Shown: positions 47,001 to 62,000 of the stretch, one piece after another | How positions within the stretch are numbered: position 1 is the first letter of the stretch | How the letters are laid out: each line of letters starts with the position of its first letter | NCBI RefSeq assembly: GCF_914767665.1 | Contig: NC_059503.1 | Span: 13,826,001-13,890,000 of the forward strand | DNA from: Harmonia axyridis | Taxonomy: Eukaryota; Arthropoda; Insecta; Coleoptera; Coccinellidae | DNA length: 64,000 nucleotides | Direction of reading: 5' to 3' | Position numbers and translations under genes: made by a program | The notes under the pieces: generated by a model | Seen by the model: the letters and a program-made list of their open reading frames with translations, nothing else | Told to the model about the DNA's origin: nothing | Database searches by the model: none

Positions 47001-50000
47001 TGCTTTAACCTTCAACCTTCATGAAAACGCATGACATGTCTTTGTGAAACTTGAGCCATAGGGTTGAGCCTGGAAGGCGATTGGAATTTGAGTATCTGAG
47101 AAAAACAATTCTGGATCGAATATAACAATTATTCGATGACTACCAAAATATAGACGTAGTCTTGTAAAACTATTGGGATGGAAAAAAGTAATTTCGTATT
47201 TCGCGCACTTTTTTTCGACTAAGTATATCTTGTTTGTTATTGGTCACGTCACTATACACTGTGTCCGTAAAGTATGGAACAAATTCCTTTTTAGCAAAAC
47301 AGACCATTTTAAGAACTAATCCTGAAACACATCGATTTTTTATTTCAATTTACCGTATTTTAAAATAATAATCTAATATACAGGGTGAATTACATTCGAG
47401 TAATGACGCTACCGACATTTTTTTTAAATGGAACACCCCCATTTTGTCTCAATTTTCGGATTACTCTAGCTGAGCTGATTCCAAAAATGTATCACATGTT
47501 GATTCCAATTGGTACAGGGTGGACAAAAATACAATAGTTTTGTGTGTGCTTATAAAGTAACGCGTAACATTCTATATCAGTTGAATCAACAATATTATCA
47601 AAAATACTTATTGTCTAGCGGCAATTGGTTTGAATGTAACTCCCTGTAGTTTGTTACATTTTTAGATTAATAAAAATAAGCTGTTTCCAAACATGTTTGG
47701 TACTTGTGGTCTAGCAGACAGAATATAAAAGAAATAATTCTTTATCAATTTTGAAAACATGTAATGAATGTAACAAACTACAGGGTGTTACATTCAAATC
47801 AATTGCCGCTAGACAATAAGTATTTTTGATAATATTGTTGATCTAACTAATAAAGAATGTTACGCGTTACTTTATGAGCACACACAAAACTATTGTATTT
47901 TTGTCCACCCTGTATCAATTGAAATCAACATGTGATGCATTTTTGGAATCAGCTCAGCTAGAGTAATCGGAAAATTGAGACATAATGAGGGTGTTCCATT
48001 AAAAAAAATGACGGTGACGTCATTACTCGAAAGTAATTCACCCTGTATATTAGATTATTATTTTAAAATACGGTAAACTAAAATCAAAAATCGACGTGTT
48101 TCAGGATTATTTCTTAAAATGGTCTTTTTAGCTGAAAATGAATTTGTTCCATACTTTACGGACGCAGTGTATACTACTAACTAGAGATTCACGACTTGGC
48201 TTGATGTTGAAGCTACTTGAAATCAAGTCAAGTTAAAAAAAAGTAGTAGTTTTTCAATGTTGAGTCAAGTATATATTTATCATTTTGAACTTTCTGCAGG
48301 AAGGTGTATTAAAAGAACTCAATGTTTGGGTGTCAGACATTCTGACCCAAAAAAACCTCATGGGCCGAATTTCCATGATAATAATGGGACAATAAGTTAC
48401 TTACGACAATGTCAAGCAAAAGAGATCGTGATCGAAAGTTAACGAAGCTCCCCTGAATTGAAGTCCAGGAAGGTGTTGCTCCTTGTTCGATGAGATTGGC
48501 AGGGAATACTCGAAGTTGAACGTTTGATCATAAGGGACAGCTCAAAGTATTCCTTGCCAATCCTATCACAATGCCCTCTACTGAAGCTGGTGGTCGAAGA
48601 GAAACAGCTAGTTCTTATGCATCCAACCTAAGGTCTGGACCTGGCACCAAGTGAGCGTGGCAAACACGCTTGAGGCTACAAATTTTGCCTCAACAGTAGC
48701 CTGTGAAAATTATGAGATTTTGGCCATAAGGACAATGGCTTCTACGAGAGTGGCACAATGAAGTTGGATTCTCGTTGTCAATAAGTTATCAAATAGAATG
48801 GAGTATATTGGACTTAAATTTGATCATTTCATTGTAACACATTGCATAAAACATTCAAATAATAGTATATTTTAAAACAAGTTGCAAAATGGGCTCCAAT
48901 TCCAACAAGAATGCGAAATTCGAAAACGAGCGACAAAAGAGCGAGTTTTGGAACGCATGAGTGTTGGAATTGCCTTCTGCAATGAGTATTAGACGATATT
49001 TTCTCTATTTCAGTCAAGTTTTATGAAATAGTGTCGAAATTCAATGAAGAATTGAGAACAAACATCCTAGTGACATTTCTATTGTATCTTGGCAGTTGGT
49101 GTGACTGTTACGAAAAATGACAGATTATGAAATTGGAATTTGAATCGTACGTTTCGAATTTTGAAATAATTCATAATTACGCATTAAATTCGTGAATTAT
49201 GTCTGACGAAATCGATTTAACATAAACAGAATTAAGAGAAATTGCGAATAATATCGCAAATTATTCCACTAAATTCAAATTATATCACATTGACAATTGA
49301 CGTGTGTTGAATGTTGATAGGATTGGAAGTCTGGGTAGACAACCACAGAACGAAAAATATAACTTAAAACAATGCTGTAATGAGTTCATTACATCACTGT
49401 TTTTAGAACTGTAATGAACTCATTACGATATTGAAATAGAGAAAATAATATCAGGTATTTATTCAGCTACTCAGCTCTGCTCAGTTCGGGCTGTGATTTT
49501 TAGAAAATTACTCGATAGACTCTGATTTACGAAAATTACAGATAATATGCCACTTTCATTTCGAAAAATTTTGGACTTTTAGACTACAAATTTCCTTTCC
49601 TTTCAGAATTTTAGTTCAATTCTGAATAACTCAACTCACATTTCATCATTTTTATGATAGGATATACCTTTCATTAACAGATACATAACGATTAGTGGAA
49701 TATGAAGACAAAATCGGAGAGAAAGAATTATTACCACAAAGTTAATGACATCATATGTCATAGCATAGTTGTTTTATAAAATAATGGGAAAATAATCATA
49801 CAACTGATTCACTTTTCTCGAGAATAGGATCGAAATAATTTTATTTCCTTCTTTCTTTTGTTACACTATGTTTATGCACTTTTAGGTGCGATTCAGTAAT
49901 CCAGTAAAAACTCAGCAGGTTATATTTTCTAGTTATGTTTTTCAGTTGTTGGTTTGAATGAAGACATGACAGTTAGTACTTTTAATAACTCATTTTATCT

Positions 50001-53000
50001 ATATCAGCTCATCTATACCAATTCGAATTTTAGATGGTTTCATTGTAAGACAACGAATCACAGAATGTAAACCCAATCAAATTCACGGTTTGGTTTGGTA
50101 TAATTATTTCTCATCTTCAACTACAAGTTGCTCTCTAGAATAATATGCAATCTACACGACAATAGTTTCGTGCTGAAACAAAATCTTACACATAAAAAAT
50201 CTGGCTTTTTTTTACACAAAATAGAAAATTGGATCCTCATGCAACAACGCGCAGCCTATATCTGAAAAAGTTGATATGCGTATGGGTCCATACTACGGTT
50301 CTTTGAAATTTGAAATCTGAATTGTAGAAGTTGTAACAATAATTTACAGACACATCGAAACACAAAATTGTTTTCTTACCAAATATTGAATTGAGAATGT
50401 TTGCGCACCATTTATGCCAGAAATACATGAACATACTCCATTAAGAGGGATTACCACCACGCGGTTTTTCGCGTATCAGTAAGACTTTGATACCCATTCA
50501 TTTTCACTCTGGCACTCCTGCGATGACCAAACTTTGTACGGTGTACAAAGTTGTACATTCACTTCATCTTTTGTCTTTTTTCAAAGCAAATAAGGAGAGG
50601 GCAGCACTATAGGGCGACTTTCACGAAATTATAGTTTTACCTCTTTTGTGACGATTTTTGGTAATATTTCAAAAATATATCAGTATATCAGTACATATCA
50701 TACAATTTTTTGCGAAAAACGAAAAGTATTAGATGTAGAACTTTGCTTCCGCTGTTTTGAAATATATGGCTGTAGCTGCGATTGGTAGTCGAAATGAATA
50801 GATCGTAAATGTCACACAATAAACTTAGGTATTTGTGAACATAACGCCATCGAAGTATTAGCCGATTTATGGCTGCATCATAAAGTTATTCTCGATTAAT
50901 CATGTCAGCTTACGAGCCAAATTCTCGTCATTTGCGGGAGGTTTTGATTTTCCGCTTTAATATGAAGAAATCTGACGCTGATGTTCATCGAATGCTCTCA
51001 AATACATATGGTGAGGCCGCTATTAGTGAAAGAACGTGCCGAAAGTGGTTTCAACGCTTTGAGAACGGTGATTTTGATGTCGAAGACCAGCATGGCGGTG
51101 GAAGAGAAAAGTTTTCTAAGATGCATTACTTGATCAAGACTAGTGTCAAATTCAACAAGAATTGGCAGAATCATTGGAAATGGCGCAACAAGCCATTTCA
51201 AAACGCCTGAAAGTTATGGGAATGATTCAGAAACAAGGGAATTGGGTGCCGTACGAGTTGAAGCCGATGTTGAACGGCGTTTGTTTGCTTGTGAACAGCT
51301 GCCTGGAAGATGGGAGAAAGTAGTGGCCAGCGATGGACAATACTTTGAATCATAAATGTTTTTTACAATAAAGCCTCGAATTCCGGAAAAAACGGCGGAA
51401 ACAAAGTTGTACGCCAATGTCAAGAATTTTTTTTTCATTCGCAAATCAAAAATATTTATTGTTTTCCATGTAGATTATTGTTTAAGGAAATTATGTGAAA
51501 ACCCCATAAAAATCGGTGTTTCCTCAGAAGAAATATCTCTAATTTCTTTTTGATCCGAGCGACCACGTGGTGGCGTTCCCTCTTAAGACCATTCAACTCA
51601 CCTCGAGTTACTCCGCTTGCTGCTATCCTTCTTCCCCGCCTGCAGGTTAGGAAGATCTTTCTGTCTCTTCTTCGTTTCCCTCCAAATCCTCCAGTATAAA
51701 AAGCACATCACGGTGACTGGTACATAAAAGGCTGCTATGGCTGTTCCGAAAGTGATATAATGGTTGGTTTCAATGAACTGGATGTAGCATTCGTTATCAG
51801 GCACGGTCCGTTTGCCCTCCAGATAAGGCCAACTGTATATCCAGGGTGGCCAGAGCACCAAGCTTACGCCCCATGCTCCCCTGAAAATTATAAATTTATG
51901 GTTGATTGCATAACGTCAGTCTGATGGACGTTCATAGTCGGGGATCGTGAAATTTTCACATTGGCGTTATGAGGGAAAGTTCATTAACTAGTCGTAATCA
52001 TCCATTTGGTTTATATTTAGCAAGGATCGTATTTTTCATATGAGTGACGTCAGTAAATACCAACGTCACGGTTTATTTCAGAGAATTTAATTCGAGGTTG
52101 TATATCATTGTACTGATGTAGAGAGTCAACCTTCTATGGTTACAATGCTTAATGTATAGCTTTTATATTGTTAACATTTGTAGATATGTAACATTTCACT
52201 CAATGAGTGAGCCTAGACATTAATCTACAAAACATTTTTTCTTTAAAATTCGAAGTTATTCGTCAAAATGACCACCTTCAAAACTGCAGATACAATGTAT
52301 TCTAACGCTTCTCTTACTTTACAATATCTTTTCTACAGAAAGATACGTCTTTGCTTCTGAAATAGACTCCAACCTCAGCAACTACTTCTTCATTATTAAG
52401 ATTAAGATTTAATCAAGAGATACAATGTATTCTAACGCTTCTCTAACTTTACAATATCTTTTCTGCAGAAAGATACGTCTTTGCTTTTGAAATAGACTTC
52501 AACCTCAGCAACTACTTCTTCATTATTAAGATTAAGATTTAATCATTTGAGAGAAAGTTCGATTGAGAAGGGCAAGTATTGAATATTACTTGGGAGTGGA
52601 AGTTGTGAAACTAATGACGCAAATATATTTTCCAACATTGACAAATGTTTTAGAGTTATGGAGATGTAACTTTGCCCCAAAAACAGTCAAATGGGTAACT
52701 CATGATAATTGACGACATTCTGTGACAACAATTTCCTTTGACGTTTTTCCTGACTGGAATCCCACAGCTTCGAGTTTCTCTACTACATCCATGCCTTTCA
52801 TACTGAACCAACGACAACATGTCTGTTGTTCAACCATGAGGTTGTCACGGTGGTGATAATGAACTGTAATCCGTTGGTGTCGGGTCCGGCGTTAGCCATG
52901 GACATGACTGTAGTCATGCTGGTGCTACAGCACCAGTGTGTTTGAAGGTAAAGTTCTCATCAAGGAATTTGCTTCCATAGATAGATTTACCTCCAGTACC

Positions 53001-56000
53001 ATTGTGGTTGGTGAAATCGCCTCCTTGTTACATGAAGTTGGGGATTACTGTATGGAAGGTGGATCTCTATAACCGAAACCTTTTTCTCCTGTTTAGAGAC
53101 TTCTGAAGCTCTATAACGATCCTTCCAACAGGAACTGAGACTCAATGGTCTATTATGCCCCCATTAGAGCTATATTCACCATTATGATCTATAGCTCGAC
53201 TTCCAGTTCAGTGTTCTAATGAATTCCAGTATCTGAGATGGTTTCATGAAGGCTTCTTCCTCACTTCTACAAGTTTCTTGTCCTAAGCAGATTTTGCGTT
53301 GGCTAGTAATGGCGAGGTATTCCGTCACCAGGTGATCCGGAGTTTCTTCCTCCACCCCACAGAATCTGCACTCGCCATTTTCTGCTAGACCCATTCTCAT
53401 GAGGTGTTTTCTGAGGGACAATGCCCTGTGAGGAATCCAGTCAGGAGGTGCAGTATATTCTTGCTGAAATCCAGATACTTCTTGGATCTGGCAGTGTCAA
53501 AGTTCCGAACAAATTTTTTGGAATAACCCAACCCAGGAAGATTCTGCCAAGTGTTTCCCTTTCGGTTTTTTGCTTCTCCTGAAGCTTTTTGTAGCATGGA
53601 CTAAAAGGAAGGATGAGCTCTCTCAGAATTCCCAGAATTCACGAATCATGATTCCCAATAAAAACTAGTTGAAATCGATGAATAAATTCCAGTTGCCGCT
53701 GAAAGCTGAGAATGCAACAAAAAAGTCATGCCTATTCGTTTTCCAGAGCATTTCTCGGAAACTATGTGAGCTTGTTGAATAAAATTTCATGGAAAAATCA
53801 GTCGCTGTATCCTGTTCGGCGTATTGATCCCTCTAGTTCATAATCCTGTCATTGAGTTCGTAGTGTAGAATATTAAACGATAAAATTCGAGAATAGCAAT
53901 GACGATTTTGGGACTTGTTCATATCTGTACTTCCATCTAGCTTTACATTTTAGTCAATCATAAATATACAAATAATGTTGACGGCTGAAATCATATTCAT
54001 AGAACTTGAGCCAAAAATGACAAAAAGTGTAATTCAGTTGTCGAAAATCAATGTAACGTCTGGGAGCTCTTACAAAACAACAACATCGTATGCATCACAA
54101 TAAGTGATCAGTGTATTCCTTTTCAGATTCAAAATCGATGACTACTCTAAAATATCCGGCTTGAAGGACCAACATAAAAATTTTGTATAGTTATGTCCAT
54201 GTTATAGAATCAAATTTGCAAGGTTTTTAAGCACTCGTTTCTTGAGCAGATCACGTCAGTATGTCTGTATATTTCTAATTTTGAGCTGGGAATTTGGAGC
54301 AGATCACATTATCAAAACCATAGAAAATTCAATAAGAATAATGGGAAAAGAAATATCTTATATTTCCCTCATTACCGATATGATTAAGTTGAGATTTGTC
54401 TTGTATGTGAAGAAAACCCATTTCAAACTGCAAAATTTGGAAATCATAAACGGAATCATAGAAAATTCAAGAGGAATATCAAAAAATAATATTTCAGTAT
54501 AAACCAACTCACACATATAGATCTGTACAAGGATTCTAATCACCATCCACAACAAAAATTGGTAGTCATCAAGACACTCGAAAAAAAATCCGTATCAGAA
54601 GGAATTGAATAACTTTAGACAAACCTTCTTATCCATTGATTATAGTTCTAAAGAAGTCAAACGAGGAGTAAGACCATGATGTTCATGACAATAAAATGGT
54701 ACTCCATAATTAATTTCTAATGGAAAAGAATAAAAATTTTTTTTAAAAGACATAACATCGCACCAATTAACAAATCAACACAAAAACTGGGGCAAGTCCT
54801 AAGAAGTTGTAAAGATAAAAATTATCAGCTTTCTAAAGCTGGTGTTTGTGATTGTGGGAAATTTTGCAACGAAGGTACATCTCCGCGAGGTATATTCAAA
54901 ATCGAAAGTTATAAAAACAAAAACTAAAAATTTCGTTGGCCTTCCCTGTATAACAAAATCACGGAACGCCATAGAAAATCCCCAGATATTTGTCAAGTAA
55001 TCCCTTCCTAGATCTAATGGCTCCAGTGGAACCCGATAGATAGTAATAGTTACGTTCAGGGAGCCCAAAATTATAAGTACACGGTATAATTGATTTCTCG
55101 TAGCGCCCTTGCCAATACTGGCACCAATTAGTATAGGGTTATAGTGGTGCTTCGGAACGTTTATCCAAGAACAACTCTCACTTTATATCCTCTCCCCATG
55201 GGATGAATCATTACGCATCCAGAATTCTCTTCCACTCCTGTTGGCAGGGGTCGATAAATTTATGGCCCATTGTACCGTGGTCGTATGTGACTTGTTGATG
55301 ATTTCACACTCCTGTTCCTTTCGTTTGCTTGGACCCTTTATGTGTGGATGCTGAATGGAAATTCCAGCTTTTCAAGGTCGACTCATTAGGGCAGGTCTTA
55401 TCAACTTTCCATTATGAGTTGACCGATATTTCTCGTGGAGTTTTTTTTACTTGAATGTTATGGGCAATGTTAAGGAGTAAGAATAACAGAGTCTTTTAAG
55501 TCTGGGTTCTCGGCCACTAGGAAATCAGAGGGAAAGAGTTGGCCAACAAACTTGCCAGAAAAGGAGCACAAACTCCTTTCATCGCCTACAAGAAAGAGTT
55601 TCAGGAAAAGGAGGTAACCGAAAGAGAAAAACTTTGGCGGAATCTTCCTGGTTTGGATCACTCCAAAAAGTTTCGTCGAAACTTTGACTCTACAAGATCC
55701 AAGAAGTATCTGGATCTTAGTAAGTATATGCTACACCTCCTCACTGGATTCCTCACAGGGCATTGCCGCCTTAGGAAACACCTCATGAGAGTGGGTCTAA
55801 TAGAAAACGACGAGTGCAGATTCTGTGGGAAAGAGGAAGAAACTCTGGATCACCTGGTCGCGGGATGCCTCGCCATCACTAGCCAACGCAAAATCGCCTT
55901 GGACACGAAACTTATAGAAGTGAGGAATTAGCCTCTTTGAAGCCATCCCAGATATTGGAGTTCATCAGAACTCTGGAACTGGAAGGCGAGCTGTAGATGA

Positions 56001-59000
56001 CGTTAAGAAGAGAATAGCTCTGATGGGGGGCACAATAGTCCATTAGGTAGCAGTGAAACGAAACCTCCTCAATTAAATCTAATCTGAATCTATGGACAAT
56101 ATTACGTTCAATATCGCGTTCAATATCCTGAAAGCTATTTTGAAACTGATGACAAGGATGCTGGCCGAAGAGATTGCCAAGACAGGTATAAGTGAGGACC
56201 AAGAAGGTTTAAGGCAAAATAGATCCACTCGATGCAATATTTTTATTGAGATATTGAGATATAGATTGAGATAAGCATCGAAAATAACAAACCTGCTTTC
56301 ACGGGTTTTGTGGACCTCAAGCAAGCTTTCGATAGAGTGAGATTGAAAGCCGATCTTTAGTTACTCAAGAGACGGTGAATTGACCACCGGATTATAACAA
56401 TAATTAAAGATCTGAACACCGGCAACATGGAACTCTCCCAAGAATGAGGCGATGCTACAAAACATGACCATGTCCTAGAAAACGAGAAAGAAGTAGAAGG
56501 ATACGTTCAATATTAGCCTTCGCTTCAATTGCTCCTTCATTAAATATACTAAGTGACATGGAAACCTTATAATCCTTTGAAAATGATTTTTGCTTAAGAA
56601 TGTGCTGATGCGCCACTAGGTATTGCATCTAGGTATACTTCTGATGAGGTGATCAATATCCTCCTGAGGTATCTCATTCTTGGTCACCTCAATCTTGTGT
56701 CGGGACATATCCAGAGTTTGTTGATTCCTCTACAGATCATGTCCCACACGTGTTCAATTGGGGATAAACCCGGAGATTGCCGTGGCCATAGCAGAAAATC
56801 AATTCCGGCATGCTCGAAGTAGTCCAACGTTACTGTTTCCACATGTGGTAGGTCATTTCCCTGTTAGAAATTTGGGTTGTGGAGAGTCCTAAGATTTGGT
56901 ATTAAACGTGGTTTCACTATTTCTTATGTGTAATGCTGCGCTGTCTTGCAACCTCTAAAGAACACTGAAGGTGACCTAGAGATTATTTGAAAGAAAGAGT
57001 CCTATAAACATGAGACCGCGAACGCTTTGTTTTCGAGATGCAGGGTGCTTCTTTCAATTTTTTTTGTGATTATTTTAAGAGTTCATCGAACCTCTCTAAA
57101 TCATTGCGACTGAAATACTGAAATCCCTGAGACTACTTATTTATTGGCTATAAATTCCTTCAGCAGGTTCCGATATGCTACCAATGTCTACACTACAATA
57201 TTACAAATACCATTTGGCATTCAACTGGAGAGTAACACTCACAAATATCTAAATAATCAATAAACATTATCTGTGTAGTTCATAGTACTGACCAATCTAT
57301 GAATCTCAATTCCAACGTAAAATATTTAACGTTGATATAGCTACATTCTTTTCTCCCTTCTCATTGCAGTTTGGCTACATCTCAGAGTAATATACATAGA
57401 CAGAGGGTGCATATATCATTTTCAATAATCAAATTTTGTCTCCAACATGAACTCAAATTTGACATAAGGTGCGCGTAAATGAAAACATTTGATTCGATAT
57501 TTCACTTAATTCACGAGTTTCTCCTCAAAGAACGCACTTCTAATGTCCCTTAGTGAATCAACGTTTGATATTAACCCCAAATATATTGAAATAAATATCT
57601 AAATATATCAGAAATTCAGAAAATAATTTCAAGCGCGCCAAACGACATGAAACAACCCATGACACTGAGAGAGCAAAAGTTGCCAAACCTTGGATTTCAG
57701 CAGGTAGATACAGAAAATAATGAATATTCTGCTCATTATAAATTCGACAATTAGGAAAAATATCGGATTCTAAATATTCAAATTCGCATATTTAATCGGG
57801 AAGCACTCAATATATTTCATTCAATATAACATACATTCATTACGATATAGTAAAATTGTGTATTGAAAATATCCGACAACGTAATCTAACCATGTTGAAG
57901 ACAGTTAAAAATTGCGTATACTTCCTCTACCTATGTTTATTACTCTATGGACTACATAAAGTAAACTTACGCTATCATCATCATGGCCCTCTTGGTTGTT
58001 CTCCCTGCTCTATAGGTTAGTGGTCGAGTGACAGAGAAATACCTGTCGAAACTTATGATCAACAAGTTCAGCACTGAGGCGTTGCTAGCCAGATAGTCCA
58101 GAGCCAGCCAAGTATCGCAGATGAAGGGTCCCAGAGGCCAATATCCGAGTAATGTTGAGATGGTGAAGAGCGGCATAGAGATGAGTCCGATTACGAAGTC
58201 GGCAACGGCCAGAGAGAAGAGAAAATAATTGCTAATTGTCTGGAGCTGCTTGTCGATTTTGAAAGATATCATTACCATAATGTTTCCGACTACGGTTATG
58301 ACTGATAATGTGCCGGCTGGAAAGAGAATAAACATTATATTTTAGGGTGAGAAAAAGGCGAAAATTGTGATATTGATTGGAGTTGGCTCGGATATTAACT
58401 AGGTGATAAAAAATTATTCACTTCGATTATTAGGAAAAGTTATTCACAATTAAAAAAAAATCGAACTTAGGTCTTTCATGTCAAACCCTAGATTATTCTG
58501 GAAAAAATAACCGAAATAATAATGCTAAAGGTATTTAGCATTTATTTATTTATTATACTTTTCCTTCTGAATCCTTGGTTTTCTGCTCTCAACATTAATG
58601 GATTTGTTCTCGAGTTAGAAGGATTTTTTCATCAAATTTCATCCAAATATATCCTAAAGAGAATCCGAGAGAATCTCTAAAACCTTACACAGACAAACAG
58701 GTTTCTTTAAACTTTTTCAGTTTAAATTTCTTATCGTTTTCCTCGATTTCGAAGTTCAAGTTTCTTTTTAAAGGAATGAGGAGGTGTTATGAAGCCGAGA
58801 GATTTTGAACGGCGTTAGTTCCCTTGTAAACAGCCGCTTGCAAGGCATTGTTACTGAAGACTAAAAATGGTTTCATTACAATTACCCCAAGCGCAGAAAA
58901 TCATGGGAATATCCCGTCCATGCTTCCACGTCCACGGCCAAACCGAATATTCACGGTTCCAAGGTAATGCTCAGTATTTGGTGGGACCAGCTCGATGTAG

Positions 59001-62000
59001 TGTATTCTGAGTTGTTGAAACCGACTGAAATAATCCCAATCGATCGATATCGAACGCAATCAAGGCGTTTGAGCCGAGCATTGAAAGACAAACGGCCGCA
59101 ATATAACGAGAGACACGATAAAGTGATTTCACAACATAACAATGCTCGACCCCATGTTGCGAAAGTGGTCAAGACATACTTGGAAACGTTGAAATGGGTA
59201 GTCCTACCCCACCCGCCGTATTTTTCTGATGTTGCTCCCTCGAACTATCAAGTGTTTCGATCAATGGCACACGACCTGGCAGACCAGCACTAAAAAATTG
59301 GATCGCTTCAAAAGATGGCTGTTTTATTCAACGCGATATCAATCAATTACTCGAGACCTGCTAGAAATAGAGACTAGGAAGTTGATACATCAAGAGGCTA
59401 CTGCAAACCAAAAAAAAAAACGTAATTATATACAGGTTCTTTTGAGATATCGAAGTTGTTATTACTTTTTGATATAAGCGACAAGAACAAAGCGCTGAGA
59501 ATATTTTAGATCGATAGAGCAGTGGTTCCTATCTAAGAAATAAATCTTTTAATAAAACCACCGAGCGTGGCCCACCCTGTATATACAGAGAAGCATATTT
59601 AAATCAGATTTCAGTTTGACATCTAACTCTTAAATGGATTGAAAAACATCACTATTGAAATATTCAACGTTTTTATAAAATTTTATAAATCTGATTATCG
59701 CATTAGTTGATTTAATCTGCAAAATTCTTACAACTGCATCAAAAACTAAAATTAGGTATGGAAGCAACTTTTATTCTCTGATAAATGAAGTTAGATGAAG
59801 CTGTGTGATATCACACTTATTTTGTTTGATTAAAACAAAATATTTGTGTTTGTACAAATGCCTCCGATAATGGATTAGAAACAGCAATCTGCCTGCGTTC
59901 ATAAAATCTTATCTACTGCATAAAAACGAATCATTTCCACAGATTTTTCCATTCTCGAATATGTCTTTCACGAATCGACGTTGTGAGATGAAATTGAATT
60001 TCCCCAATTTCCTGAAAATCGATTCAATCACGTATCTGTGAAAGCTTCGCCAGAAAAGCATTTAGTGTCAATGTTCCCCTTCTAGATTTCTTCATCTTTA
60101 ATATCACTCGTGATACCCGACTCAACGTAGCAATTAGTAGGAGTGCTTCTGTGCCTCATTTAATTCTTTACTGCGTCCCGTTTAGAGAATTTGTCGAACA
60201 ATTTTCATTGAACCGCTTCAGATTCGTTATCTTAAGTAGTGAGAGATGTGCTGAAACATGTAGTTTCTGTTTCACTTCGTGGATGTTTTCCGGAAAAGAC
60301 ATTCTCACAGAAACTTAATCAAATTAGTACCTGTCATTTCTTTGTTGAATTCCTGATCCAGAGGCTTGTTTTTTCTTTTTAAAATGATTTTATATATCGT
60401 ATTTAAAAATGTATGCTTTATCGGTACTTGCGCATTCGCCATTTTGTAACCAATCTTATTGGAATGTAAAATAATTTCGAATTTCGATGATGTGTGAAAG
60501 ATCCTTGTACATGCCACCAACTATTTATTCTACTATGCACATATTTGATAAAATCAAACTGAAACTCTATCGAAGATAAAGAAAAATATTCAATACGAAT
60601 AATATAAGGAGTGGTAGCATAACATTCTGGAATGAATCATCATCATGAATAAAAGTTGATTTTTGAAAAGTGTTATCCTTCCTGATCGAGAACAAGATCC
60701 ATGAATTTTAAATGCCAAAAGCCAAGGTTAAATATGGAGGAGTATGAAGACATTCCATAACGAAATTAAAAAATTCTATTGCTAGGATCTCACAAACTCC
60801 TATTTGTAACAGGTGTTTTTTTTTCGAGGTATATAACTTTAAGTTAGTATTTCTGTTCAAGACAGCGACCGATTTAACAGCTGTCAAGTGATTTATTCTC
60901 AGTTTGGTTTGGCAATTCATCATGAATAGACTCACGCCTGAACAACGCTTGCAAATAGTGCAATTTTATTTCGAAAATAATAATTTTGTGCGGAATACGT
61001 ATCGCGCACTACGTCCATTTTATTTTGTTTAGCGATGAAGCGCATTTCTGGTTGAATGGCTACGTCAACAAACAAAACTGCCGCAACTGACTGTTTCGTG
61101 CGCTTTATGGGCTGGTGGAATCAATGGTCCGTACTTCTTCAAAAACGATGATGGCCAGAACGTTACATTCAATGGTTATCGGTATAGAGCCATGATTACT
61201 AACTTTTTCATTACTGCATTGAACAACCATGATGTCCAGGAGCTATGGTTCCAACAAGACGGCGCAACATGTCACACAGCTCGTGCCACAATCGATTTAT
61301 TGAAAGATACGTTTGGTGACCGCCTAATTTCACGTTTTGGACCTGTGTATTGGCCTCCAATATCTTGTGATTTAACACTGCTAGACAACTTTCTGTGGGG
61401 CTATATAAAATCATTGGTCTATGCGGATAAGCCACAAACCCTTGACCATTTGGAGGACAATATTCGCCGTGTTATTGCCGATATACGGCCACAAATGTTG
61501 GAAAAAGTCATCGAAAATTGAACGTCCAGATTGGACTACATCCGAGCCAACCGTGGCGGTCATACGCCAGAAATCATATTTAAAAGGTAATGCCACAAGA
61601 TCATCTTGCGGATGAATAAAATTCATGTCAATCGAATGATCCTGCGTTGTTTTATTGCAATCTAAAGTTATATAGCTCTAAACAAAACACCCTTTATAAG
61701 GAGTGGTAGCATAACATTCTGGAATGAGTCATTTTCGAAAAATATGTTTCAATTCAACAAATATTTCAATCTCAGATACAAAAATCTCTAAATCAATATC
61801 AATCATAATATCATCACCATCATGAATAAAATTTGATTTTTGAGAAATGTGATCCTTCCTGATCGAGATCAAGATCCATGAATTTTAACAGCTAAAAGCC
61901 AAGGTTAAGACTGAGGAGTATAAAGATATTTCATAACGAAATTCAAAAATTCTATTGCTAGGACCACACAAACTCCTATTTGTATTAGTTTCGGAGACAT

